Assembly: GCA_027533385.1 (NCBI GenBank)
Contig: JAPZUE010000039.1
Span: 62,001-126,000 of the forward strand
Direction: 5' to 3'
Source: Rhizobium sp.
GTDB taxonomy: Bacteria > Pseudomonadota > Alphaproteobacteria > Rhizobiales > Rhizobiaceae
DNA: 64,000 nt
The notes beneath the pieces are model-generated. The model made no database searches, was not told the origin of the DNA, and saw only the letters and a list, made by a program, of their open reading frames with translations. Below, piece by piece: positions 55,655 through 64,000 of this stretch. Positions within the stretch are counted from its first letter, which is position 1; every line of letters starts with the position of its first letter. Position numbers and translations under genes: made by a program.

Positions 55655-56476
55655 TCAAACGGCGGGCGTTGTCGGTTGACGCAGCCGGTGGCGAAGCACG
55701 TGGGTCAGGAAGACGGGAATTCCGAGAACGTAGCGACGCCAGAGGCGTGACGGCTCCAGCCACAAGCGGAACAGCCATTCGGATCGCAGCTGCCGGACCC
55801 AGTGAGGGGCGCGCTTGACGTGACCTGACACGAAATCGAGCAGCGCGCCGACACTGATCACCACATGGGCATGATCGGCCGTCAGATAGCGGTCCACCCA
55901 TTTTTCCTGCAGCGGCGTCCCCATTGCGACCAACAGCAGGTCGATGCGGGCGGCCTCTATTCGCTTGAGGATGAAGCTTGGGTCGGCGCGATCGAAATAG
56001 CCGTCCGAGATCTCGACGAATTCGTGCCAGGGGGTGTGCATACGGAAGTTGGCGGCAGCATCGTGAAGCACCTCGGACGATGCACCGAGCAGACCGACCC
56101 TGAGCGGTTTGGTGATGAAGCTCAGAGCCGCTGGTACGAAGTCCGTTCCGTTCAAATTGGCCGTGAAGCGTCCACCATGGAGGAATTTGGCGGCGATATC
56201 GACGCCGATCCCATCCGGCAAGACCAGGCAGCGCGCCAAGACCTGGCGATACTCGAGGTCGCGCATCATCACATTGGCATTGTTGGCATTCAGAAACGCG
56301 ATGTGTGTGAGGCCCTGCCCTGAGAGCAGCTTTTCCTCCAGGAGGTCGAGCGCCGGCTTCCAACCCATGTCATGCACGGGCAGATCCAGGATGGGAAGCA
56401 CCGGCACGGTGCTTTGCATCGGCTTTCTTCCCAGATCATCCGGGTCTTTGAATGCTGACGACGACGTTGCTGGCAT
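55655..56476 (-). CDS. WecG/TagA/CpsF family glycosyltransferase
   Basis: A glycosyltransferase of about 270 residues that transfers a sugar such as N-acetylmannosaminuronic acid or N-acetylmannosamine onto a lipid-linked acceptor. Family blocks are FLNANNANVMMRDLEYRQVL, LPDGIGVDIAAKFLHG, VAMGTPLQEKWV and SVGALLDFVSGHVKRAPHWV followed by SEWLFRLWLEPSRL. The start may be 56476 or the ATG at 56421, which has a better GGAAG site. No polysaccharide cluster is nearby, so its acceptor is unknown. Confidence 0.88.
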   Translation of the reverse strand: MPATSSSAFKDPDDLGRKPMQSTVPVLPILDLPVHDMGWKPALDLLEEKLLSGQGLTHIAFLNANNANVMMRDLEYRQVLARCLVLPDGIGVDIAAKFLHGGRFTANLNGTDFVPAALSFITKPLRVGLLGASSEVLHDAAANFRMHTPWHEFVEISDGYFDRADPSFILKRIEAARIDLLLVAMGTPLQEKWVDRYLTADHAHVVISVGALLDFVSGHVKRAPHWVRQLRSEWLFRLWLEPSRLWRRYVLGIPVFLTHVLRHRLRQPTTPAV

Positions 56477-56599
56477 GGAGCGGGTCCCGAGGATCTGTTC
56501 CCCGTACCTATCAGGCTCGGCTAAAGTTCCGGTAAAGCGCCGTCTGAAAATTTGCGCCCTGATGGCAAGGCTTTGGTGACCATACCGGCCCGTGCGCCG

Positions 56600-57139
56600 T
56601 CAGTGTCCGGACGAGGCCGGCTTTTCCTCGACCTTTTCGCCTTCAACGACCGTTGTCGTGTCCAGCGGCTCCGAGCCACCATCGGCGGCCTTGCGGGCAG
56701 CCTCCTTGGAAACATAATCCAGCTGTTCGATCAGGACCTGGGCAACCATGCCCTCACCCAGCCGCGCGTTCATCTCAGTCTTGATCTGCTCGCGAAAGGC
56801 GTTGACGTCGAAGGCGGAGACATTGGCGATATCGACCATCTTGTTGCCGACCAGCAGCGTAAACAACTGGTCGGTCAGCAGTTCGGTCGTCGGAAGGGCC
56901 TGCCCCTTGACCTTTTCCTTGTCCATCATGAAGGAGATGCGCGTCAGGAAGTATCCGGTGACATCGCCGCTCCCGATGACGGGAATGGTAATCGGCTCTC
57001 CGCGGATCAGTTCAAGGGCGGCCTGCTGGGTCTCTTCCTCGCTCGGGCCGGCAGGGGCTGTCGCCAGGTAGATCGAGCCATAAACGGCCCCCAGCGTGAC
57101 GATGCAGACCCAAAGGCCGATTCCGAGTATCTTGCCCAT
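56600..57139 (-). CDS. Single-pass membrane protein at the end of the flagellar operon (FliL-like topology)
   Basis: A 179-residue protein with an N-terminal membrane helix (ILGIGLWVCIVTLGAVYGSI) and a periplasmic part (PVIGSGDVTGYFLTRISFMM, TELLTDQLFTLLVGN) ending in an acidic tail. The layout resembles FliL, a basal-body-associated protein, but I do not see enough identity to name it. Its ATG overlaps the stop of the FlgN-like gene by one base (TGATG), so it is part of the flagellar transcript. Confidence 0.75.
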   Translation of the reverse strand: MGKILGIGLWVCIVTLGAVYGSIYLATAPAGPSEEETQQAALELIRGEPITIPVIGSGDVTGYFLTRISFMMDKEKVKGQALPTTELLTDQLFTLLVGNKMVDIANVSAFDVNAFREQIKTEMNARLGEGMVAQVLIEQLDYVSKEAARKAADGGSEPLDTTTVVEGEKVEEKPASSGH

Positions 57140-57504
57140 CAGAACTCGCTGAACTGGAACTGTTCCTGAGAATAGGTGCCGTCACCATCGGCGTCGCGGA
57201 CCGCATTCTTCAAGAGGTCGGCGACAGCGCGAACGGCTGCCAGATGTGCCTCGACGCGACGGGCGTTGAGCGCAAGCTTCTCCTTGAGGACGTGAAGCTG
57301 CTCGACATAGTTGACGGCAAATTCGCGCGGATCGGTGTCGCGGAACAGCATCGTCAACTCGTAAAGGCAACGGCTCTTGTGCGCGTTGGAAACCTTGAAA
57401 TCGAATTCGGGATCCTTGCCGATGCGCTCGTTTTCATTGTCGATGATCCGTTCCAGCCGGCTCAGAACCGTCTTCACACGATATTCGCTCGAAACAACTT
57501 CCAT
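57139..57504 (-). CDS. FlgN-like flagellar chaperone candidate
   Basis: A 121-residue all-helical protein. VLSRLERIIDNENERI near the N-terminus and LKEKLALNARRVEAHLAAVR near the C-terminus, then a TYS turn, fit the helical pattern of FlgN, the export chaperone for the hook-associated proteins FlgK and FlgL. flgL heads the visible part of this operon. The name is tentative. Confidence 0.65.
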   Translation of the reverse strand: MEVVSSEYRVKTVLSRLERIIDNENERIGKDPEFDFKVSNAHKSRCLYELTMLFRDTDPREFAVNYVEQLHVLKEKLALNARRVEAHLAAVRAVADLLKNAVRDADGDGTYSQEQFQFSEF

Positions 57505-57533
57505 GAAATTCTGCCCTGTCTTTCGAAAATCGA

Positions 57534-58094
57534 TCAGTTTTTGGTGTCGGTATCAGCGCCCGCACCCAGGGTGCGACGCTCAAGATCGGTCACCCAGCTC
57601 ATGGCCAGGCCGCGATCGGTCTCGTCGGTTGCGGCGCTGATCTCATCGTCGCCGCGCACGCGCTGGAGCGCCTGATCATACATTTGCTTGGCAATGCCGA
57701 CGCCACCGGATTCTGCGATGGTCGTACCAAGTTGTTCGGCCATCATGCTCTTCCACATCTCGCCGGCATTGCCCTTGCCGTAGACTTCCTCACTCTCGTC
57801 CGGCAGCATGCTCTGGACGAAGTTGGTCAGATAGACGGCCTCAAAATCGCGATAGACTTTTGGTGGCTTGCCGACTTCTTCGGGCTGTTCTGCCGTCGCC
57901 TCGACGCGTGCCGCATTGGCCGTGCGGTTCAGGATGTCGACGGTTGCACTGAAGCCTGCACCCTTTTCGGCAAGGCTGGTCGCCATGAAGTTCGCGCGGT
58001 TGATCTTCAACTGTTCCTGGGCAGCTGCGACCTGCGCCGGATCGGCGGCGCGGATCACGTCCAGTACCAGATCGCTCGGAGGAGAAATGGCCAC
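57534..58094 (-). CDS. flgJ: FlgJ-type rod-binding protein without muramidase domain
   Basis: A 186-residue protein whose central part (DFEAVYLTNFVQSMLPDESE, GNAGEMWKSMMAEQLGTTIA, GGVGIAKQMYDQ) is a FlgJ N-terminal rod-binding domain. Enteric FlgJ carries an extra peptidoglycan hydrolase domain; it is absent here, as in other alphaproteobacteria. It should help assemble the flagellar rod in the periplasm. Within the flagellar operon, 33 bases after the FliJ-like gene. Confidence 0.85.
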   Translation of the reverse strand: MAISPPSDLVLDVIRAADPAQVAAAQEQLKINRANFMATSLAEKGAGFSATVDILNRTANAARVEATAEQPEEVGKPPKVYRDFEAVYLTNFVQSMLPDESEEVYGKGNAGEMWKSMMAEQLGTTIAESGGVGIAKQMYDQALQRVRGDDEISAATDETDRGLAMSWVTDLERRTLGAGADTDTKN

Positions 58095-58127
58095 GGTGAC
58101 GTCCTCGATTTGGGTTCGAGGCGACTA

Positions 58128-58538
58128 TCACTCCTGAAGCTTGCTGGAGGCTGGTGTGGCAAACTTGATGTCGATCAGATCATAGATGGCGTCGTCGTCG
58201 CGCTCGCGTTCCTCGTGGTCGCGCGCGTCCTTCATGTTCTCTTCCAGACGATCCCCCTTGGCGCGCTCGCGCATCAGCTTCATCTCCTGAACCTGCTGGA
58301 GACCGTGGAGCTGTTTGTCGGTATTGGAGAGACGGTCGAAACGGTCGGCATAGTTCTGTGCGAAGAGACGATGGAGCGGATCAAGAGAGCCGATGGCTTC
58401 CATCACCGTTTCCATGGAGCGGGCATTCTCTTCGATGCGCTGGGCGGTAATGCCCAGATCGCTTTCGGCCATGCGCTCCATGTGACGCTGGACGGCGACC
58501 AGGCGCTTCAACTTGTCGGATTTCTTCTGCGGTCCCAA
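58128..58538 (-). CDS. FliJ-like coiled-coil protein
   Basis: A 136-residue, highly charged helical protein. SDKLKRLVAVQRHMERMAES resembles the N-terminus of FliJ, the central coiled coil of the flagellar export ATPase complex, and LQQVQEMKLMRERAKGDRLE forms a second helix. It lies 10 bases after fliR. The fliI ATPase gene is not in the window. Tentative name only. Confidence 0.65.
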   Translation of the reverse strand: MGPQKKSDKLKRLVAVQRHMERMAESDLGITAQRIEENARSMETVMEAIGSLDPLHRLFAQNYADRFDRLSNTDKQLHGLQQVQEMKLMRERAKGDRLEENMKDARDHEERERDDDAIYDLIDIKFATPASSKLQE

Positions 58539-58548
58539 GACATCCTCG

Positions 58549-59298
58549 TCAGAAGTTGAAGATCATCGGAAAATACTGAGCGAACTGCATGACCATCGCA
58601 GCAATTGTGAAATAAACCAGCAACAACCCGCCCATCAGAAGATAGGGCGTCGAGATGTAGAAGACCGGCACCTGCGGCGCGAGCTTGTTGACCAGACCGA
58701 CGGCGACGTTGAACATCAAACCGAAGATCAGGAACGGACTTGCCAGCCGCAGCATCAGCATGAAGGTCTGCGACAGGGTATCCGTCAGGGTGATCAGCGT
58801 CTTCTGGCTGTCCGGCATGCCACCCAATGGCATGATGCCGTAGGAATCCACGAGGGCCCGGAAGACCACGTGGTGGAAATCCGTCATGAAGAGCACGAGG
58901 AGACCGCCGAACGAAATCAGGTTGGTCATCTGATTTTCGGGAGTGTCTTCGAGAATGTCCGATGCTCCCGGGGTGTTCAGACCAATTGCCATTGAAATGG
59001 CCGAGCCGGCAAATTGCAGGCCGAGCACGAAGAACCGGGGCACCAGGCCATACATCATGCCGATCAGCAGTTCCCCGACGATGACACCAATCAGAGACGC
59101 CCCTCCTCCCTGAACACGCGGATAGATCGTATCGAAGAGGACCGGCGTCATGGCCATGGAGACGGCAAAGGCGAGGAAGAAACGCACCGTCATCGAGATT
59201 CGGGCCGAAGAGAAGCCCGGCAGGGTCATGATGCAGGCACCGATGCGACAGAAGATCGCAATCAGCACCAGCACAGTCCCCTGCGGGTCAGCAATCAT
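58549..59298 (-). CDS. fliR: Flagellar export apparatus protein FliR
   Basis: A 249-residue membrane protein with about six helices; family blocks are [37 protein letters not shown] and [20 protein letters not shown]. FliR forms the export gate with FliP and FliQ at the base of the flagellum. Its ATG overlaps the flhA stop (ATGA), so translation is coupled. Confidence 0.94.
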   Translation of the reverse strand: MIADPQGTVLVLIAIFCRIGACIMTLPGFSSARISMTVRFFLAFAVSMAMTPVLFDTIYPRVQGGGASLIGVIVGELLIGMMYGLVPRFFVLGLQFAGSAISMAIGLNTPGASDILEDTPENQMTNLISFGGLLVLFMTDFHHVVFRALVDSYGIMPLGGMPDSQKTLITLTDTLSQTFMLMLRLASPFLIFGLMFNVAVGLVNKLAPQVPVFYISTPYLLMGGLLLVYFTIAAMVMQFAQYFPMIFNF

Positions 59299-61388
59299 GA
59301 GATGGAGCCCAAAATCTTGATCTCGATGCCCTTGGCCAGTTCCACATGGGAGAGAACCGGCAGGGTGGCAAAGAGTCGTTCGATGATCATGCGCACATAG
59401 GACCGCGTTTCGGGCGATGTGACAAGAACGAAGGGCAGTCCGCGGTCCATGAATTCACGGATAACCTGGCTCGCCTGTTCGGAAAACTCTTCCAGGCTGC
59501 GCGGGTCGATGTCGAATTCGACGATTTCGCCCTTTGCGTCGCGCTTCAGCGCCTGGTGGAAGACGAGGTCCCATTTGGAACCGAGGCGCAGGACGCGCAG
59601 GACGCCGTTGTCGGTCAGGTCGCCGCAGAGCTGCTGGGCCATGCGGACGCGCACATGCTCGACGATCTGCTCGGTCTTGCGGACATGCGGCGCCAGTTCT
59701 GCGACCGCTTCGAGGATCAGATGCAGGTTGCGGATCGAGACGCGTTCGGCGAGCAGCAGCTTCAATACCGCCTGCAGACCCGAATAGGACATGTGCGACG
59801 AGCAGATTTCGTCCGCGAGCTTCTTGTATTCGGGGTCCAGTCGATCGATCAGCACCTTCACGTCCTTGTAGGACAGAAGCTGCGGCAGGTTGTTTCGGAT
59901 GACTTCCGAGACATGGGTGAGAACGACCGAGACGTTGTCGATCGGGTGGAAGCCCTCGCGCTTCAGTTCTTCGGTGAAGGTCTCCAGAACCGAGACCGCC
60001 GGCATGCCGAATGCGGGTTCGCGGATGTCGTCGCCCGGCACATTCGGCTTGCGGCCGGACCCGGTGACGACGAGGACTTCGCCGACGCGCAGGTTGTTGG
60101 AAGCGACCGTCGTGCCGTGGATGCGGATCTGATAGGCCTTCTCCGGAATGGCGATGTCGTCGGTCACCTTGATTTCCGGAACCACGAAGCCGTACTGGCT
60201 GGCGAACTTCTTGCGCATCTTGCCAACGCGGAAGGCCAGCTCCTGGTGCGCGCCGAGAAGGCGCGTGGAAACAAGCTTGCCAAGGGCGAGTTCGATTTCC
60301 GACGTCTTCAGGACAGACTTGACCGAATCCTTCTCGGCTTCCTTATTCTGAATAACCTTCTTTTCTTCCTGCTCACGCTTGAGAAGATTTTCAGCCTCCA
60401 GCTGGCGGGGAATGTACCATGCGCCGAAGGCCATGAGGCCACCAAGTGCCACGAAGGGGATGAAGGGCAGACCGGGTACCAGGGCCAGCGCGCCCATGAG
60501 ACCGGCGGACACGAAGAGTGCCCGGGGATAGCCACTCAGCTGATCGACGACAGCCTGATCGGTCGAACCGGGTGTGCCACCACGCGACACCAGAAGGCCG
60601 GCGGCCAGCGAAACGATCAGGGCCGGAACCTGAGAGACGATACCGTCACCGACGGAGAGCTTGACGAAGACGTCGGCGGCTTCGCCGAGTTCCATGTCGT
60701 GGCGGAAGTAACCGATGATGATGCCGCCGAAGATGTTGATCGCGGTGATGATCAGACCTGCGATCGCGTCGCCGCGGACGAATTTCGACGCACCGTCCAT
60801 GGCACCGAAGAACGAGCTTTCCTGCTCGAGTTCCCGGCGCCTGTGCTGCGCCTCCTTTTCGTCGATGATGCCGGCCGAGAGGTCGGCGTCGATCGACATT
60901 TGTTTGCCGGGGATGGCATCCAAGGTGAAGCGGGCGCCGACTTCCGCGATACGGGTGGCGCCCTTGGTGATGACGATGAAGTTGACGGTAATCAGAATCA
61001 AGAAGACGATCAGACCGATGACAAAGTCGCCGCCCATCACGAGGTTGGAGAAACCGGCGATAACGCCACCGGCAGCATCATGGCCTTCATGACCATGGGA
61101 GAGAATGACACGCGTCGTGGCGATGTTCAGCGCCAGACGGATCATTGTCGAGATCAGCAGGATCGTCGGGAAGGACGAGAAATCGAGTGGCCGCTGGATC
61201 CAGAGCGCAACCATCAGAATCAAGACGGAGAGCGCGATCGAAAAGGCGAGACCGATATCGATAAGGAAGGGCGGTATCGGCAGAAATAGGATGCACAGGA
61301 TCATTACGATCCCGAACGCAAATCCAATGTCGCGTCCGCTCGGGGCTACCTTCGGAATTACGATTGCAGGTGGTTGCGCCATGTCCAT
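59295..61388 (-). CDS. flhA: Flagellar export gate protein FlhA
   Basis: A 697-residue protein with an N-terminal membrane half (about eight helices; the conserved FHIPEP-type loop region reads [20 protein letters not shown]) and a large cytoplasmic C-terminal half that docks export substrates and chaperones. Length is normal for the family. Starts at 61388 or the ATG two codons later. It is followed directly by fliR. Confidence 0.96.
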   Translation of the reverse strand: MDMAQPPAIVIPKVAPSGRDIGFAFGIVMILCILFLPIPPFLIDIGLAFSIALSVLILMVALWIQRPLDFSSFPTILLISTMIRLALNIATTRVILSHGHEGHDAAGGVIAGFSNLVMGGDFVIGLIVFLILITVNFIVITKGATRIAEVGARFTLDAIPGKQMSIDADLSAGIIDEKEAQHRRRELEQESSFFGAMDGASKFVRGDAIAGLIITAINIFGGIIIGYFRHDMELGEAADVFVKLSVGDGIVSQVPALIVSLAAGLLVSRGGTPGSTDQAVVDQLSGYPRALFVSAGLMGALALVPGLPFIPFVALGGLMAFGAWYIPRQLEAENLLKREQEEKKVIQNKEAEKDSVKSVLKTSEIELALGKLVSTRLLGAHQELAFRVGKMRKKFASQYGFVVPEIKVTDDIAIPEKAYQIRIHGTTVASNNLRVGEVLVVTGSGRKPNVPGDDIREPAFGMPAVSVLETFTEELKREGFHPIDNVSVVLTHVSEVIRNNLPQLLSYKDVKVLIDRLDPEYKKLADEICSSHMSYSGLQAVLKLLLAERVSIRNLHLILEAVAELAPHVRKTEQIVEHVRVRMAQQLCGDLTDNGVLRVLRLGSKWDLVFHQALKRDAKGEIVEFDIDPRSLEEFSEQASQVIREFMDRGLPFVLVTSPETRSYVRMIIERLFATLPVLSHVELAKGIEIKILGSIS

Positions 61389-61490
61389 TCCATCTCTTCA
61401 TGAGAAGTCATCCGGAAGGCCATGCTTCCGGCAGTCTGCCCATGAGAAATAGACGGTGAAGCTTGCGCGAGGATGGCAGTACGACGGCCG

Positions 61491-61757
61491 CTAGAAGCCG
61501 GACTCTATTCGCGAAAAGACGAGATTGGTGAAGAGGTTGATCTGCGCACCGACAAAAGGTGCGGATACGCCGATGGTAATCATGATCGCCAGGATCTTCG
61601 GCACGAATGTCAGGGTCATTTCCTGAACCTGGGTCAGCGCCTGGATCAGGGCGATAACAACACCAATGATCATGCCCGCAGCGACTGCCGGACCGGACGC
61701 GATGATGATCGTCCAAATGGCTGCCTGAAGAATGTCGAGAGCATCTGCCTCATTCAT
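61491..61757 (-). CDS. fliQ: Flagellar export apparatus protein FliQ
   Basis: An 88-residue protein with two membrane helices (AAIWTIIIASGPAVAAGMII and ILAIMITIGVSAPFVGAQIN) linked by IALIQALTQVQEMTLTFVPK, the typical FliQ signature. It lies 58 bases after flgD and 102 bases before flhA. Confidence 0.95.
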   Translation of the reverse strand: MNEADALDILQAAIWTIIIASGPAVAAGMIIGVVIALIQALTQVQEMTLTFVPKILAIMITIGVSAPFVGAQINLFTNLVFSRIESGF

Positions 61758-61815
61758 GAGACGGTATCCTTTCGGAGCGGCGAATCATGCCTTCCACTCC
61801 GAAAGGCCTATCATG

Positions 61816-62295
61816 TCATGAGCCGGTCGTCGTCCCGGTTGTTGGCTTTGTACCAACGCGAACACCAACGGTGATCGGGATTTCCTTGCCATCCGTGGTC
61901 GTTGCGACCATCGTATCGCTATAGACGCGAACGGACGCTACAATTCCGGTCGTCTTCTCATCCGAACTGGTGATCGTCTTGCCGATGTAGGAAGACGCGT
62001 TCGTCAAAGCGTTGCCGGTGATCAGAGTCTCGAGGTTCGAGTTCGTCTGGATCGTCTGCTCAACCTGCGAGAAGGTCGCGAGCTGAGAGATCTGCTCGGT
62101 CGCATCCATGGGATTGGTCGGATCCTGATTCTTCATCTGGGCGATCAGGAGCTTCAGGAAGCTGTCGTAGTCGAGCGATGCCTTTTCGGCCGCCGTCTTG
62201 GCCGAACTGCTGCTGGAGGCCGCTGCAGCTTTCTGGGCCGCAGCAGCTGCCGCGGTCGCCGCGTTGGTCGCAGACGATGTCGCGTCTACCGCCAT
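61816..62295 (-). CDS. flgD: Flagellar hook assembly (capping) protein FlgD, short form
   Basis: A 159-residue hook-capping protein. After an Ala/Ser-rich N-terminus comes the conserved block [20 protein letters not shown] followed by [20 protein letters not shown], then [20 protein letters not shown]. The C-terminal domain is much shorter than in enteric FlgD (over 220 residues). AAGGAG precedes the ATG, and the gene overlaps flbT by 10 bases. Confidence 0.93.
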   Translation of the reverse strand: MAVDATSSATNAATAAAAAAQKAAAASSSSSAKTAAEKASLDYDSFLKLLIAQMKNQDPTNPMDATEQISQLATFSQVEQTIQTNSNLETLITGNALTNASSYIGKTITSSDEKTTGIVASVRVYSDTMVATTTDGKEIPITVGVRVGTKPTTGTTTGS

Positions 62296-62735
62296 GGTGC
62301 GATCTCCTTGCGGATCTGCTCGATCGTGGCCGGCGCCATTTCCTGGTTGTTCAGGATGCGGTCCTCGATCGGATAAAGCTGACGGATGGCTTTCAAGGCA
62401 TCAAATGCACGCCCGGAAGACACCATCGCGTCGATACGCTTGAGCTCGGCGAGGATTTCCTCGTTTTCAAAGCAGGACAGCAGCATGATCACGGACTTCC
62501 GGAACATCGCAAGCGACTGGTCCTTGCCTTCCGGATTGATCAGCATCATCTGCGCGATGAAATAAAGCTGACGAAGCGGCGTTGTCGCCTGTTCAGGCTG
62601 CAGAACATGGTTCTCAAGCAGAAAGGTGACATCGTTCAGGAACTCGAGGGCAACCTTGCGGTCGACGCGCAGAACCGCTCCATTGATAAAAATACGTTCG
62701 CCCGACTTGAGCGAAATGCGCAAAGTGCTCTTCAT
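62286..62735 (-). CDS. flbT: Flagellin synthesis regulator FlbT
   Basis: A 149-residue protein: [40 protein letters not shown] and [20 protein letters not shown] match FlbT. In Caulobacter FlbT binds flagellin mRNA leaders and controls their stability, opposed by FlaF. Its ATG overlaps the flaF stop (ATGA). Confidence 0.94.
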   Translation of the reverse strand: MKSTLRISLKSGERIFINGAVLRVDRKVALEFLNDVTFLLENHVLQPEQATTPLRQLYFIAQMMLINPEGKDQSLAMFRKSVIMLLSCFENEEILAELKRIDAMVSSGRAFDALKAIRQLYPIEDRILNNQEMAPATIEQIRKEIAPWR

Positions 62736-63079
62736 TTAAGTCCATCCCTGATGATGGTTGTCACGTCGATAATGCCCTGGAAGTTCTCGGATTCCCGTTT
62801 TCGAATCCGCTCACACTCTTTCAAGATCCAGATGGCGATGGAAATCAGATTGGCGCGGACTTCGTCGCCCAACTGGTTTTCGGGGTTCTGCAGATCTTCG
62901 ATCAGCCGGATCCACACCCGACGGGTATAGAACAATGCCTCGATCGCCTCGCGAGAATAACCCTGTTTGTCCCTGGCCGCACTCAGAAGCTGGATGCAAC
63001 GGTCAAGGGCCTGACGTTCGCGCTCCTTGGCGTCAGCGACGCCATCCTCCATGATTTCGGCATATGAGAACTGGTACAT
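62732..63079 (-). CDS. flaF: Flagellin synthesis regulator FlaF
   Basis: A 115-residue helical protein: [40 protein letters not shown] and [20 protein letters not shown] match FlaF, needed for flagellin translation or secretion and the partner of FlbT. It lies 36 bases after flgL. Confidence 0.94.
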   Translation of the reverse strand: MYQFSYAEIMEDGVADAKERERQALDRCIQLLSAARDKQGYSREAIEALFYTRRVWIRLIEDLQNPENQLGDEVRANLISIAIWILKECERIRKRESENFQGIIDVTTIIRDGLK

Positions 63080-63115
63080 TCAGCTGCCCTTCAGGTTCAT
63101 TTCACCCTTTGCTCA

Positions 63116-64000
63116 TCAAAGGTAGTTTACAAGTGTTAACGCCTGGATCTTTGCAGTCAGGGTGTAGGATGCTTCCACCATGGAAAGCAGAGAGTTAACG
63201 CGAGTCGAAGCTTCGTACGCATCTACTTCAATCTTAGCCGACAGGCTTGTTTCGATTATATCCACCTGAACCTTGAGCGAGGCATCCGCCTTCTCAACGC
63301 GGTTCTGGGAAAGACCAAGTTCCGAGCGGGTCGCATTGACGCCCGAGATGGCGCGACCGGTGTAATCGATGGCCTTGTTGATCGCGACCGTCACTGCGTT
63401 GGCAGGCGCGCCGATGGTCATCAGCTCCTTGGTCACGATGGCCGAGAGCGCAAAGTAGCGGAAGCCGTCTTCATTGACGGACGCGGATGTCTGTACCGTC
63501 TCGGATTGGGTGATCCGGCTCGTCATCGCCTGGTCCGTGGCGCTGGACCAGTTGGTGGTCCAGTCCGCTCCGGTGTACATGGGTTCCAGCACCGAAGTGA
63601 TGAAGTCTTCCATGCTCGGGACGGCGCCGCTTGCCGCGATCGTTGCGGTGTTGGCCGTGTCGGTCGGCGCAAAGCCGAAATAGCTGGTGAAGGCAGCGTC
63701 AAACGCAGCCTTGGCCGGCGATGTATCGGTGTATTCCGTGAGCGGCTTTACATCCGTGTTGATGCCGGCGAACAGATATTCACCATTGGCCGTCTGGTTC
63801 GCCATGCTCGTCATCGTCGAGAGCGAATTGGCAACAGTCATGACGGTGGTGTTGATCGTGTCGATGTTGGATGAACCGGAGATCGTGATCAGCGCGTTGT
63901 TCATCTCTTCAGCCGCGGTCGCGATCTGCTTCAGGGCCTCCTGAGAGGCCGACAGACGTTGCGTCGCGATCGAATTGTTGCTGATCATCGAGTTCAGCCG
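63116..64000 (-). CDS. flgL: Flagellar hook-associated protein FlgL (5' end beyond window)
   Basis: At least 294 codons are visible and the frame is open to the window edge (RLNSMISNNSIATQ), so the N-terminus is missing. The C-terminal block INKAIDYTGRAISGVNATRS, then SLLSMVEASYTLTAKIQALT and LVNYL, is the D0/D1 helix of flagellin-like hook-filament junction proteins. The variable middle part (TDVKPLTEYTDTSPAKAAFD) and its place before flaF identify FlgL rather than flagellin. Confidence 0.88.
   Translation of the reverse strand, partial: RLNSMISNNSIATQRLSASQEALKQIATAAEEMNNALITISGSSNIDTINTTVMTVANSLSTMTSMANQTANGEYLFAGINTDVKPLTEYTDTSPAKAAFDAAFTSYFGFAPTDTANTATIAASGAVPSMEDFITSVLEPMYTGADWTTNWSSATDQAMTSRITQSETVQTSASVNEDGFRYFALSAIVTKELMTIGAPANAVTVAINKAIDYTGRAISGVNATRSELGLSQNRVEKADASLKVQVDIIETSLSAKIEVDAYEASTRVNSLLSMVEASYTLTAKIQALTLVNYL

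Noticed and set aside
59346..61289. 647-codon plus-strand frame
   Set aside because: Antisense of flhA with a Gln/Asp/His-rich composition and no family match.

Overview
The window looks like about 64 kb of core chromosome from a Rhizobiaceae alphaproteobacterium of the Sinorhizobium/Agrobacterium/Rhizobium type. The evidence is the high GC content, families largely confined to this group (DUF6074, DUF6460, Phasin_2, FlbT/FlaF, DUF2778), an alphaproteobacterial-type tRNA-His, and a gene order that, from memory, resembles two Sinorhizobium meliloti blocks: phaP-cbrA-acsA2-potFGHI-ramB-aceA-GS/oxidase, and zwf-pgl-edd / aglEFGAK-aglR / end of the flagellar cluster. I see no phage, insertion sequence, CRISPR array or plasmid functions. 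This is backbone rather than an accessory island.

Layout. 1-4.0 kb: end of a LysR regulator, a HupE/UreJ protein, branched-chain aminotransferase, a Cys-rich DUF6671 protein, DUF6074 and a PilZ protein. 4.2-8.8 kb: tRNA-His, the phasin gene with an apparent PhaR-type operator pair, and the large CbrA-like cell-cycle kinase. 8.8-12.1 kb: an operon of a polytopic DUF4173 protein, a response regulator and a kinase almost without a periplasmic domain. 12.4-19.4 kb: LysE exporter, iron-type ABC permease, acetoacetyl-CoA synthetase, AsmA-like protein, DUF6460. 19.4-27.0 kb: potFGHI putrescine importer, RamB-type regulator, isocitrate lyase, an intergenic repeat and a small protein. 27.3-33.0 kb: two paralogous 841-residue chemoreceptors and a 49-residue membrane peptide. 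33.2-41.5 kb: BaiN-like flavoprotein, gamma-glutamylputrescine synthetase and oxidase, and the Entner-Doudoroff genes zwf-pgl-edd. 41.6-46.7 kb: ECF sigma/anti-sigma pair divergent from a DUF4394 protein with matching promoter-like motifs, DUF2778 L,D-transpeptidase-like protein, an SDR without the usual Tyr/Lys pair, and a PilZ protein. 46.9-54.6 kb: alpha-glucoside operon aglEFGAK with divergent aglR. 54.6-56.5 kb: folD and a WecG/TagA glycosyltransferase. 56.6-64.0 kb: flagellar operon flgL-flaF-flbT-flgD-fliQ-flhA-fliR followed by FliJ-like, FlgJ rod-binding, FlgN-like and unassigned membrane proteins.

How the parts fit. Alpha-glucosides enter through AglEFGK, AglA releases glucose, and Zwf-Pgl-Edd start its breakdown. 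Putrescine enters through PotFGHI and is handled by the PuuA/PuuB-like enzymes about 11 kb away. Acetoacetyl-CoA synthetase, phasin and RamB/isocitrate lyase concern polyhydroxybutyrate and acetyl-CoA metabolism. Chemoreceptors, PilZ proteins, CbrA and the flagellar operon concern motility and the cell cycle. The best leads beyond routine annotation are the cis-elements (tandem TGC-N3-GCA sites at the phasin promoter, divergent TGCATCC promoters at the ECF locus, two LacI-type operators at agl), the chemoreceptor pair with large unassigned helical sensor domains, and the DUF4173-two-component operon.
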